This document shows, one piece after another, positions 1 to 7,000 of a stretch of DNA of 8,313 nucleotides. Source of the stretch: Candidatus Woesearchaeota archaeon (lineage in GTDB: Archaea; Nanobdellota; Nanobdellia; Woesearchaeales; GW2011-AR15); contig JAMPXQ010000057.1 of the NCBI GenBank assembly GCA_023701075.1, forward strand, positions 1 to 8,313, in the 5' to 3' direction. Every line of letters starts with the position of its first letter. Within the stretch, counting starts at the first letter, position 1. Made by a program: the position numbers and the translations under genes. The notes beneath the pieces are model-generated. The model was not told the origin of the DNA, did no database searches, and was given only the letters and a program-made list of their open reading frames with translations.

Positions 1-3000
1 ATGTAGGAAGGGTCATAAGCGATGACGCAAAAGGAGGCGTTATAACTTCTTTGGATATCAGGCATAGGAGGCCGGCAGACAATTGGTGGGGTGTTGCAGG
101 CATAACTCTTTCAGCTGCAGCCCTTAATACTTCCTGGTACATCTTTTCAGACAGCAACAGCGCATATAGGATAACTGAGCTTAACCCGATATTCTCCTGC
201 CTTGCTCCAGGACAGGCTCACGAGATATATGCAACTACACTTACGGCAGCTCAGATGGACTGGGCATCAGTAACAGCAGGGACTACTCAGATGCTGGATG
301 ATTATATCGGCCTTGATTACAATGATACTCAGTCAGCGACAAATTCATTCACAAGCACGATAAATGTAGAGCTTGGGAATACACTCATCTCAAATGTCCC
401 GGCAATCTACATGCAGCAGTATAATACTCTTGGGAGCACGGCATTCCCTGTAGGCATACTTCAGCAGTCAGGGACCATAATCATGGTTGCATTGGTGAAT
501 GATAATTTCCTCACAGGGTTTAGGCCGGATAAGATCTTCAATTATGAGATGATGGTCCCAGTTCCTCCAGGCACGAATACTATGAAATATTATCTTTATG
601 CAGACCCATATGATGAATGCCCTGAAGGTGCAGGAGAGCTTTCTCTTCCTGGAAACATACATGGTTGGGTCACAGACAATTCAACAGGAGCATTTTTGGA
701 GAATGCGCTGGTATCGGTATCAAATAAGATATACATAACAGGTGCAGACGGATTCTATAACATGACAGGCATACCTGCAGATGAATATTATGTAATCTCG
801 ATAAAGACAGGATTTGGGAATTATGTGAATAATGTCACAATAGAGGCCAACGAGTCTACAGAGCATAATATCTCGATGTCCTTGGTATATGACGAGTCGC
901 TTACAGGCACAGGTCCGGGTATAGGTACAGGGGTAGGTCCTGGAGAAGATTCACTGGGTACAAAGACAAAATCAGATGTAGGCCCAGGTCCAGGAATAGG
1001 TCCAGGAATAGGTCCGTTCATAGAGAGGCCGGAAGACATAGGCAAGCCCTTCTTCATGTCACTTAATGCATTGAAAAAAAGATTGAGGCTGGAAAATTTC
1101 TTTACAGAGCACCTGCTCATATTCAGTTTTGCAAAAGAGCCGGTGACAGCTAATGTTAGGATAGTGGGGGATGCGGCTGAGATAGTAGATTTATCTACTA
1201 CAGAAGTCACAATAGAGCCGAACCAGTATGCGAATATCACAGTAAGGGGATACGGTACTAAATACGGAGTGTTCAACGGAAAGATTGAAGTGACAGGAGA
1301 CATCAATGATTCTCTTCCAGTCGAGATAACAGTGAGTGATGAAGAGCGTCTTCCTGTTGAGGCTCTCTTGATAAATCTCCAGGCGCTTACAAGAAGGCCG
1401 CTTCCTGGAAACAGGTTCAAGTTTTCAGTGAACCTGCAAAACCTTCTCATAGATGAGGCATATGATGTCAGGCTGGATTATTACATAAGAGGAGTGGACG
1501 CAGAGACAGCCAATAATTCAATGTATATCGGAAACGATACAGTGGCTATCAGGACATCACAGACCTTGATAAAAGACACAGTGATTCCCGGAGAATGGAC
1601 AAAAGGGGATTATTTCCTGATTGTCGAAGCAAGGTACTTTGACCAGGAGTCAAGGACATCTACGATAGTCGAGGTCTTCGAGCCTATCCAGAACTATAAG
1701 GTGTTCGGTCTTGTAGAGCTATGGAAGATGCTCATAGGCCTATTGATATTGACGACGATAATAGGGATAATCATATACATAAGGCATGAGATAAACAAGA
1801 AGAAGAGGTATCACGTGAAACTGGAATACAGCCTCCTTCCAAAGAAAGGCCCCAGGTCATTATATGTCGGGAAGATTGCAGAGACAGAGAATGACACATA
1901 TTTTGACATGGACAAATTGACAGTGCATTCAATCATCGCAGGAAGCACAGGAGGAGGTAAATCTATTTCAGCGCAGGTAGTCATCGAGGAAGCATTGCTC
2001 AAGAATGTCGCAGTGATAGTGTTTGATCCAACAGCCCAGTGGACAGGGATGCTCAGGAAATGTGCAGATGAGAAGATGTTCCAGTTCTATCCAAGGTTCC
2101 ATATGACAAAGAAGGATGCAAAGGCATTCAGCGGGAACATAAGAGCAATCAAGAATCCGAAAGAGAAGATAGACTTGATGAAATATTGGAAACCTGGAGA
2201 GATCCAGGTCATAACGACAAGCACTCTTGACCCAAGAGGGATGGATATCTTTGTCGCAAACACAGTAAGGACAGTCTTCAAGTCAAACCTCCAGGAATAT
2301 AGGGGCCTTAGGTACATGATGGTATACGATGAGGTCCATAGGCTGCTTCCGAAATTCGGAGGTTCAGGAGAAGGTTTCGTGCAGATTGAAAGGGCATGCA
2401 GGGAGTTCAGGAAGTGGGGCATAGGTGTCATGCTCATCTCCCAGGTCTTGGCGGATTTCGTAGGTCAGATCAAGGCCAACATCAACACAGAGATCCAGAT
2501 GAAGACAAGGGACGAGGGAGATCTCCAGAGGATCGAGACAAAATACGGAAAATCCTATGTCCAGGAGCTTGTCAAGTCCCCAGTAGGATCCGGCATGGTC
2601 CAGAATTCAGACTGGAACAGGGGACAGCCATATTACGTCCAGTTCAGGCCAATCATCCACAGCGTCATAAGGCTGTCAGATGCAGAGCTTGACCAATATA
2701 ACAAATATAATGGAATTGTTGAAGACCTCTCTTATCAGCTAGATCAGTTGGAAGAGATAGGGAAAGATGTGTTTGACATGAGATTGGAATTGAAGCTATC
2801 TGTAGATAAGATAAAGCAGGGTGGCTTCAACATGGTGGAGATCTATCTTGAAGGCCTAAAGCCAAGGATAGATAAATTATGGAAAGAGCTAGGGAAGACT
2901 CCAAAAGTCAAGGAACTTGAGCTTGTCTCAGACAGTGAGCTTAATGCAGCAGTGGAAGAGGCAAAGAAAGAGAGCGAGAAAGCGAAAGCGAAAGAGGTTG

Positions 3001-3665
3001 TTGCAGGAGAAGCAGCAGTCAAGGCACTAGGGATAAACGATGATGTCCCAGGGGACAAGATGCTGACACTTTGCAACGGCACATTAGTGATAAAATTAAA
3101 GGCGCTCCTTGATGAGGTGAACGTGCTCAAGGATGAGGATTTTGTGAAGCATGTGAATGCAGAGAAGAATGATTTCTCAGTCTGGATAAGGGATGCATAC
3201 AAGAATGATAAATGGGCAGACATATCAGACCAGATACTTGCAAAAGCAGACTATGTGAAATTCCTTGAGTTGCTTTATGAAGGGAAAGAGAAGGATTTCA
3301 AGGTCACAGTGAAAAGAGAAAAACCATTCACGACAAAGAAGCAGGAAGTGAAGCCACCGGAAGCAAAACCAGAGGATGCAAAACAGGCAGAGGCAAAGCC
3401 AGCTGACGTAAAGGCAGTTGACATAAAAACAGCAGAAGCAAAGCCGGCAGAAACAAAACCAGCGGATGTAAAACCAGTAGAAACAAAAACAGTAGAAGCA
3501 AAAACAGTAGATGCAAAACCTATTGGAACCAAGCAAGAGGCAAAACCAGAAGAGAAGAAAGAAGACGTGAAAACAGAGAGTGTGAAGGCTGAAGCATCAG
3601 TTTCAAAAGATGAGAGACAGGAAGCAAATCAAAAGAAAGAGGAATCAGTCATAGTTGCAAAATGA
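1..3665 (+). CDS. Surface-exposed membrane protein fused to a HerA/VirB4-like ATPase (5' partial)
   Basis: The frame is open to the window edge (first whole codon at 3), so the true start lies upstream. Residues are counted from the TTG at 51, which I do not believe is the start: an exported domain follows but no signal peptide. Residues 1-200 are beta-rich and secreted-looking; ~201-280 resemble a carboxypeptidase-regulatory-like beta sandwich; 286-322 are a Gly-Pro linker; ~345-550 are further beta-sandwich sequence. Eleven N-glycosylation sequons lie before the membrane helix (~558-580), and the KKKR cluster after it puts the C-terminus inside. The ATPase has Walker A GSTGGGKS (631-638), Walker B MMVYDE (D760, E761), a sensor-like Q798 and a candidate arginine finger R820, as in HerA/DUF87 hexameric motors. 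A DUF5752-like domain (~1004-1075, HVNAEKNDFSVW) and a charged pentapeptide-repeat tail (1099-1158) follow. Likely role: energising transport or signalling across the membrane; the substrate is unknown. Confidence 0.85.
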   Translation, partial: VGRVISDDAKGGVITSLDIRHRRPADNWWGVAGITLSAAALNTSWYIFSDSNSAYRITELNPIFSCLAPGQAHEIYATTLTAAQMDWASVTAGTTQMLDDYIGLDYNDTQSATNSFTSTINVELGNTLISNVPAIYMQQYNTLGSTAFPVGILQQSGTIIMVALVNDNFLTGFRPDKIFNYEMMVPVPPGTNTMKYYLYADPYDECPEGAGELSLPGNIHGWVTDNSTGAFLENALVSVSNKIYITGADGFYNMTGIPADEYYVISIKTGFGNYVNNVTIEANESTEHNISMSLVYDESLTGTGPGIGTGVGPGEDSLGTKTKSDVGPGPGIGPGIGPFIERPEDIGKPFFMSLNALKKRLRLENFFTEHLLIFSFAKEPVTANVRIVGDAAEIVDLSTTEVTIEPNQYANITVRGYGTKYGVFNGKIEVTGDINDSLPVEITVSDEERLPVEALLINLQALTRRPLPGNRFKFSVNLQNLLIDEAYDVRLDYYIRGVDAETANNSMYIGNDTVAIRTSQTLIKDTVIPGEWTKGDYFLIVEARYFDQESRTSTIVEVFEPIQNYKVFGLVELWKMLIGLLILTTIIGIIIYIRHEINKKKRYHVKLEYSLLPKKGPRSLYVGKIAETENDTYFDMDKLTVHSIIAGSTGGGKSISAQVVIEEALLKNVAVIVFDPTAQWTGMLRKCADEKMFQFYPRFHMTKKDAKAFSGNIRAIKNPKEKIDLMKYWKPGEIQVITTSTLDPRGMDIFVANTVRTVFKSNLQEYRGLRYMMVYDEVHRLLPKFGGSGEGFVQIERACREFRKWGIGVMLISQVLADFVGQIKANINTEIQMKTRDEGDLQRIETKYGKSYVQELVKSPVGSGMVQNSDWNRGQPYYVQFRPIIHSVIRLSDAELDQYNKYNGIVEDLSYQLDQLEEIGKDVFDMRLELKLSVDKIKQGGFNMVEIYLEGLKPRIDKLWKELGKTPKVKELELVSDSELNAAVEEAKKESEKAKAKEVVAGEAAVKALGINDDVPGDKMLTLCNGTLVIKLKALLDEVNVLKDEDFVKHVNAEKNDFSVWIRDAYKNDKWADISDQILAKADYVKFLELLYEGKEKDFKVTVKREKPFTTKKQEVKPPEAKPEDAKQAEAKPADVKAVDIKTAEAKPAETKPADVKPVETKTVEAKTVDAKPIGTKQEAKPEEKKEDVKTESVKAEASVSKDERQEANQKKEESVIVAK
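906..1016 (+). repeat. Gly-Pro linker coding repeats
   Basis: This part of the large membrane protein gene encodes two Gly-Pro-rich stretches (residues 286-298 and 311-322) built from GPGIG-like units. At the DNA level the 12-mer ggtccaggaata occurs twice in perfect tandem (987-998 and 999-1010). It probably forms a flexible hinge between the carboxypeptidase-regulatory-like domain and the membrane-proximal beta sandwiches. Such tandem units can change in number by slippage. Confidence 0.7.
3345..3524 (+). repeat. Twelve in-register pentapeptide repeats, consensus [E/D]xKxx
   Basis: Twelve consecutive 15-bp units encode EVKPP, EAKPE, DAKQA, EAKPA, DVKAV, DIKTA, EAKPA, ETKPA, DVKPV, ETKTV, EAKTV and DAKPI. 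The register breaks at GTKQ and resumes with EAKPE at 3537. Acidic position 1 and Lys at position 3 are invariant through the array, while DNA identity between units is imperfect, so protein-level selection or old slippage is likely. It forms a long, charged, Pro-containing cytoplasmic tail after the DUF5752-like domain, probably disordered or extended. Confidence 0.8.
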
Positions 3666-4474
3666 GCCATAGATATTTCAGGTTGGAAGATGGAAGGGTC
3701 ATAAAGCATTATAGTGAGCTCCCTTCAGCTCTCCAGACAATGGATGATGATTCATTCAATAGTCACGTGAATGAGAATAAGAATGATTTCAAGAGATGGA
3801 TAAGCGATGTTTTCGGGCATGATTATCTGGCAGGCAAGTTGGAAGGCATAAGGTCAAAAGAAGAGATGGCAAGGGTGATAGCAGCGCACATCAAGCCCCT
3901 ATCAAACGCAGAAGTGAAATTCGTATTCAAGGCAAAGCCAAAAGATGCACCGACTAGTCCACCGCAAGAAGAGAAAAAGATAGAACCATCAGTAAAGAAA
4001 GATGAGCCATCAGTCACAAATATGCCTAGTCCAGCAGTAGCTCCTACAGTTCCGGTAGCAAGTCCGGTGATAGAGAAAACAGCTGAGCAGAAATCAGTTG
4101 TTGAAGAGAAAGTTGCTGTCCAGACAAACCAGCAGCCGGCAGACAAGTATTTCAAAGAAAATCCTGTACTGGTCTCACAGAGGGTGGAAGCAAAGAAAGA
4201 GTCGCTCAATTTGGAGAAGATGAACTTCATTTCCTATGATGAGCATGACCAATATGAGAAGAGGATTGAGCTTTTCAAGGATGCATATCCAAAGGTCTAT
4301 TCGCAGATGCAGTTTTTGCGCAAGAATGGTTTTGATACGTCACTTATCGAGATGATGGTGCAGAGAATCCCTTCAAAGATAAAATTATATGAGGCATCTC
4401 ATGAGGAGAAGGATGCGGTCATTATCAAAAGATACTTAAATGAAGCAATCGAAGAGATGAATGGAGTGAGATAA
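3662..4474 (+). CDS. DUF5752-like domain protein, putative adaptor
   Basis: This 270-residue cytoplasmic protein has no signal peptide or membrane helix. Residues 1-75 are a DUF5752-like domain (family named from memory; the match is my reading) with H35-V-N...K-N-D-F...W46, the motif also found in the preceding ATPase and the KaiC-like gene downstream. Residues ~80-165 are a Pro/Val/Lys/Glu-rich low-complexity linker. Residues ~175-270 are charged and helical, with a segment around YPKVYSQMQFLRKNGFDTSL that I do not recognise. The ATG overlaps the upstream stop codon (ATGA) and no Shine-Dalgarno lies at normal distance, so translation is probably coupled to the ATPase gene. A docking or adaptor role for the membrane ATPase is inferred from the shared domain and gene order. 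Confidence 0.85.
   Translation: MSHRYFRLEDGRVIKHYSELPSALQTMDDDSFNSHVNENKNDFKRWISDVFGHDYLAGKLEGIRSKEEMARVIAAHIKPLSNAEVKFVFKAKPKDAPTSPPQEEKKIEPSVKKDEPSVTNMPSPAVAPTVPVASPVIEKTAEQKSVVEEKVAVQTNQQPADKYFKENPVLVSQRVEAKKESLNLEKMNFISYDEHDQYEKRIELFKDAYPKVYSQMQFLRKNGFDTSLIEMMVQRIPSKIKLYEASHEEKDAVIIKRYLNEAIEEMNGVR
4463..4469 (+). promoter_or_regulatory. Ribosome binding site for the coiled-coil gene
   Basis: GGAGTGA lies 6 nt before the ATG at 4476, inside the end of the preceding gene. It resembles the archaeal GGAGGTGA-type site and supports the chosen start. Confidence 0.7.
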
Positions 4475-4475
4475 G

Positions 4476-5537
4476 ATGTTCCTGTTCAAGAAGAAGCAAG
4501 AAGAGCCTTCAGCTACGTCAAGCAGTGAGCCGCAGGCAGAGGAACAGCACGAGAAGATAGATAATTCTACACAGGCGCTTTCAGCAGACCTAATTAAGCT
4601 CAAGGCAAAGTTCGACCAGTTCACAGAGATGCGTAACATCATGAACGAGAGGTTCACTAGGATAAACGAGCAGGTCGGAGAGCTTCGTGGGATGATAATG
4701 GATGCAAATAGGGCGATGCAGGAGATTGAAGTGAAGACCGTGAAGGCTGTAGATCTTGTTGAGGCGGTCCATCCAGACAAATTGATGGTGGATGTAAGGA
4801 AGCAGGATGCAAAGATCGAGGCGCTTAAAGCAGGGATAGAAAGCAATGAGTCAATTATGAAGAGCCTCATGGACCAATTGAAGGAGATAAGGCATCAGAC
4901 TTCCTCTTTCAGGGGAGTGGAAGAGACAGTGAAGCTTGCGCAGGAAGTGAAGACTGAGCTCATGAATATCAAGAAGGTGGAGGCGAATGTCGAGAGGCAT
5001 TCAGATAAGATTGAAGGCATTTTCATAGAATCGCAGAAGAAATTCCAGGAATTTGAATCGCTGACAGACAGGATGAAGGAGCTTCAGAAGCAGATAGAGC
5101 CGATAATGTCATCAACTGAGCAGTTGAAAGTCAAGGTGACGACACTTTCAGAGAAGAAGGAAGTTGAGAAATTGATATCCAGGCTGAATGATTTTGAGAA
5201 GCACGTAGGTAATATAATAGATCTGATAACAAAGAGATCAAATGAGCTTCCAAAAGAAGTGGATACAAGGTTCAAGAGGCTGGAAGGGAGCATGAATGAT
5301 GCATTCGATAAGAGGCTTAAGAAAGCTGAGACCATGAATTCGCTCATCGATAAGATAGAGAAAGAGGCTCCAAAGATAGCGCAGGAGCTGCAGATGGCGC
5401 AGAAGATGAAGGATGTTGATGTGAAGAAGATCGAGAGCCAGGAAGGTTCGCAGGTCACAGAGAATGTGAAAGAGGCAGAGAAGGAGAGGAAAGGATTCTT
5501 TGCAGGTCTTTTCAAGAAGAAGGAAGAGAAAAAATAA
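4476..5537 (+). CDS. Long coiled-coil protein, putative scaffold
   Basis: The 353-residue product is almost entirely predicted helix: from ~35 to ~330 it is rich in Glu, Lys, Gln, Met and Leu in heptad-like spacing, with few prolines and no Cys. No catalytic motif is visible. It starts MFLFKKK and ends GFFAGLFKKKEEKK, so both ends carry an aromatic/hydrophobic patch followed by lysines. These could touch the membrane or dock on a partner. It follows the DUF5752-like gene by 1 nt, so the two are almost certainly co-expressed. The overall build recalls the coiled-coil archaellum proteins ArlC/D/E, but I see no specific motif that proves homology. Segments such as INEQVGELRGMI and FRGVEETVKLAQEVK look conserved rather than random coil and would be good search seeds. 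Confidence 0.85.
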   Translation: MFLFKKKQEEPSATSSSEPQAEEQHEKIDNSTQALSADLIKLKAKFDQFTEMRNIMNERFTRINEQVGELRGMIMDANRAMQEIEVKTVKAVDLVEAVHPDKLMVDVRKQDAKIEALKAGIESNESIMKSLMDQLKEIRHQTSSFRGVEETVKLAQEVKTELMNIKKVEANVERHSDKIEGIFIESQKKFQEFESLTDRMKELQKQIEPIMSSTEQLKVKVTTLSEKKEVEKLISRLNDFEKHVGNIIDLITKRSNELPKEVDTRFKRLEGSMNDAFDKRLKKAETMNSLIDKIEKEAPKIAQELQMAQKMKDVDVKKIESQEGSQVTENVKEAEKERKGFFAGLFKKKEEKK

Positions 5538-5609
5538 ATTGGATGAAATTAGAAAATGGTCTGGCTGATAATCTATCAGTCTGGATGATCATGGGGTGAA
5601 AGCGGAAAA
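5538..5609 (+). promoter_or_regulatory. Spacer with RNA hairpin upstream of the DUF5752/KaiC gene
   Basis: This is the only real gap in the first operon. CTGATA (5565-5570) and TATCAG (5574-5579) pair perfectly around a 3-nt loop; a G-U and a G-C pair extend the stem to 8 bp (5563-5581). An 18-codon reading frame (ATG 5543, stop 5597-5599) spans the hairpin, and its stop overlaps the next gene's ribosome binding site. The hairpin could be an mRNA processing or translation control element. No clear TATA box is visible; an A-rich stretch at 5529-5537 is a poor match. Confidence 0.4.
5593..5599 (+). promoter_or_regulatory. Ribosome binding site for the DUF5752/KaiC gene
   Basis: GGGGTGA ends 10 nt before the ATG at 5610. 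An in-frame stop at 5586-5588 rules out a longer protein, and there is no alternative start codon between that stop and 5610. Confidence 0.6.
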
Positions 5610-6680
5610 ATGGAAGATCTTGGTTCGGTGAACAGTTTTGTTTTCTCTAATGGGAAAGTGGCATCAACTTTAAACGAGTTGTCAGCCCATCTAGAGATGA
5701 TTGATGACAGCACATTTTGCCATCATGTGAACCCTATGAAGAATGATTTTGCGAACTGGGTAGGCTATGTCCTTAAAGATGATTATGTGAAAAACAGTCT
5801 TCATCCGATAAAAGACAAGAAGCAGCTTGCAGCAGCTGTAAGGATGGCAGCAGAGGCAGTGGCAATTGAGATGCCGCCTGATGTTGCGCCTATAGTGGAA
5901 GATGCAAAACCGGAAGCGGATATGAAGGCTTCTGTTTCATCAGCACCTCATCAGGCAACTGAGATATTGGAACCTGTGACACCAGTAGTCAAGATGAAAG
6001 AACAATTGGCAGTTGCAGATGTCCAGCCTGCAGAAGAGAAGACACAGCCTCTAAAAAAAGAGGAGCAAAAGCAGCAGGAGCAGGTTGTAGAGATAAGGCA
6101 GATTGAGTTCAAGAAGCTTGGGGTAAGAGAAGTTGATAGGCTTTTTAGGAAAGGCATTCCATCTATCTCAAACATCATATTTGCAGGGAAGATGAGCACA
6201 GGAAAGACAAAGCTTGCGCTCAAGATCTTGATTGAATCTGCAAAGAGGGGAGAGAATGCTGCATATGTATCGCTCCAGGATACAGAGGAAAAAGTGATAA
6301 ACTTGCTTTCAAAGATGGATGAGAAAGCCTTGGATTATGTCAATAGCGGCCATATAAACATAAAGAAGCTGGATCTTTTTTCGCTTGGGGCTGAAGATGG
6401 GTTGTCTCAGTTGAGGTACCTTGAAGAGCACATGCCTTCAATAATCGTGGTAGATTCTATCTCTTCATTGGAGCTGAGCTTTGAGAATAGGATACATTAT
6501 AGGCATTTCCTTGATGGCATGTTCAAGTATTTCGAGAAGATGGGAGTCATCGCGATATTCCTAAAGGAGCTTGAAGATGACAAGGACCTTAATGTAGAAT
6601 TTTTTGAGAACATCCTGGCAGATGCGATAATCCATTTCCATCCATGGATGAAAGTAGTTAAATATCCGGCGTTGGTCTAG
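5610..6680 (+). CDS. DUF5752-like domain fused to a KaiC/RecA-like ATPase
   Basis: 356 residues, soluble. The N-terminal DUF5752-like domain (~7-85) carries H39-V-N...K-N-D-F...W50. A Pro/Glu/Gln/Lys-rich linker (~88-160) leads to a single RecA fold with an intact Walker A, GKMSTGKT (193-200, K199), and Walker B IIVVDS (D282). Two things are unusual. The position where KaiC proteins carry their catalytic Glu pair reads LQDTEE (Q223, D224). The chain also stops soon after the last core strand, without the RGTxH-type C-terminal segment of typical KaiC homologues. This suggests a protein that binds ATP but hydrolyses it weakly, as a switch or regulator, comparable in concept to ArlH. As last gene of the operon and sharing its N-terminal domain with the membrane ATPase, it probably works on the same complex. 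A RadA-like recombinase is less likely: no Rad51/RadA N-terminal domain and no DNA-binding loops that I can recognise. Confidence 0.85.
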   Translation: MEDLGSVNSFVFSNGKVASTLNELSAHLEMIDDSTFCHHVNPMKNDFANWVGYVLKDDYVKNSLHPIKDKKQLAAAVRMAAEAVAIEMPPDVAPIVEDAKPEADMKASVSSAPHQATEILEPVTPVVKMKEQLAVADVQPAEEKTQPLKKEEQKQQEQVVEIRQIEFKKLGVREVDRLFRKGIPSISNIIFAGKMSTGKTKLALKILIESAKRGENAAYVSLQDTEEKVINLLSKMDEKALDYVNSGHINIKKLDLFSLGAEDGLSQLRYLEEHMPSIIVVDSISSLELSFENRIHYRHFLDGMFKYFEKMGVIAIFLKELEDDKDLNVEFFENILADAIIHFHPWMKVVKYPALV

Positions 6681-6685
6681 GAGGA

Positions 6686-6709
6686 TTTTTTCTTTTGATT
6701 TTGTTTATT
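6686..6709 (+). terminator. T-rich terminator of the first operon
   Basis: Five bases after the stop codon, T6 (6686-6691), T4 (6693-6696), TT-TT and TTT runs follow one another with few interruptions and no stable hairpin. This is the usual form of an archaeal intrinsic terminator. Confidence 0.6.
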
Positions 6710-6774
6710 CATTATAATGCCAAATCCATTGGGGTGATTGGATTCAAGAAATTGATACTATTCACAATGGTTAA

Positions 6775-6784
6775 CTTTTATAAG
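6775..6784 (+). promoter_or_regulatory. TATA box (promoter of a possible small RNA)
   Basis: CTTTTATAAG is a strong archaeal TATA box. Transcription would begin about 24-27 nt downstream, near 6804-6808. No protein start with a ribosome binding site follows before the T tract at 6903, so the likely product is a short RNA. A weaker reading is an additional upstream promoter for the 7079 gene. Confidence 0.5.
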
Positions 6785-6803
6785 CATACGTCATCTCTCT
6801 GGT

Positions 6804-6918
6804 GATTAATTCATTGCAGACAGGGAATAAATGTTGCATCAATGATTAGGACAATGTCGCAAGATAGATTCGTAAGATTAGATGTGTGAGGCGACTTAAC
6901 TCTTTTTTTATTTTTTTT
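6804..6918 (+). ncRNA. Candidate structured small RNA
   Basis: Between the TATA box at 6775 and the T tract at 6903-6918 lie ~100 nt without a plausible gene but with pairing potential. Hairpin 1 (6807-6848) pairs TAA/TTA, TCATT/AATGA, GCA/TGC and ACA/TGT with small bulges around a 9-nt loop (6823-6831). Hairpin 2 closes GTCGC (6856-6860) on GCGAC (6891-6895) just before the T runs. No CUGA box is present, so it is not a standard C/D guide RNA, and no tRNA or other known class is recognised. The call rests on promoter, structure and terminator lying in the right order. Confidence 0.3.
6903..6918 (+). terminator. T7-A-T8 terminator
   Basis: Seven T, one A and eight T follow 7 nt after the GTCGC/GCGAC stem. 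This is a strong archaeal-style termination signal for the transcript started near 6805. Confidence 0.55.
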
Positions 6919-7000
6919 AATGACTAGTAATGTGTTTCATTCAATGGTATCTTCAGATCATTAAACTTGTAATTTTCCATTTTACTTTGATCATTTTATC
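6919..7000. other. AT-rich spacer with GATCATT direct repeat
   Basis: No gene is visible here. GATCATT occurs at 6956-6962 and again at 6989-6995, 33 bp apart (about three helical turns), just upstream of the 7006 TATA box. This could be an operator, for example for the ribbon-helix-helix protein encoded next, but a 7-mer repeat in AT-rich DNA can also be chance. Confidence 0.2.

Noticed and set aside
821..1450. Long open frame on the minus strand (209 codons)
   Set aside because: It lies opposite the ectodomain and Gly-Pro linker; its composition is the mirror of the + strand gene and it has no recognisable domain or start signal.
1941..2510. Canonical HerA-NurA DNA end-resection role
   Set aside because: The ATPase is fused to an ectodomain and membrane helix, and no NurA, Mre11 or Rad50 gene is adjacent in the window.
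2396..2692. 98-codon + strand frame inside the HerA-like ATPase
   Set aside because: Out of frame with strongly supported ATPase motifs (Q798, R820); Arg/Gln/His-rich shadow sequence.
3225..3536. Minus-strand frames with Phe/Cys/Leu-rich repeats
   Set aside because: They are reverse readings of the pentapeptide repeat array and have no independent support.
3345..3539. CRISPR-like or DNA-level tandem repeat array
   Set aside because: The 15-bp units have no spacers, vary at the DNA level, and are explained by an in-frame pentapeptide.
51..3665. TTG at 51 as the true start of the large gene, with AAGGAGG at 31-37 as ribosome binding site
   Set aside because: The frame is open to the window edge, spacing to the TTG is 13 nt, and the resulting protein would lack the signal peptide its extracellular domains need. 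The purine run is explained by coding for Lys-Gly-Gly.
5610..6680. RadA/RadB recombinase
   Set aside because: There is no helix-hairpin-helix N-terminal domain or recognisable DNA-binding loop; the N-terminus is a DUF5752-like domain and the RecA core is short.
6734..6805. 23-codon GTG-started hydrophobic peptide
   Set aside because: It runs across the TATA box at 6775 and ends at the predicted transcription start of the next transcript; no promoter of its own is visible.
6801..6855. Box C/D guide RNA (GTGATTA and ATGATTA resemble box C)
   Set aside because: No CUGA box D or D' is present at the required spacing.
6842..6889. 15-codon small gene inside the candidate small RNA
   Set aside because: No ribosome binding site, very short, and it lies across both predicted hairpins.
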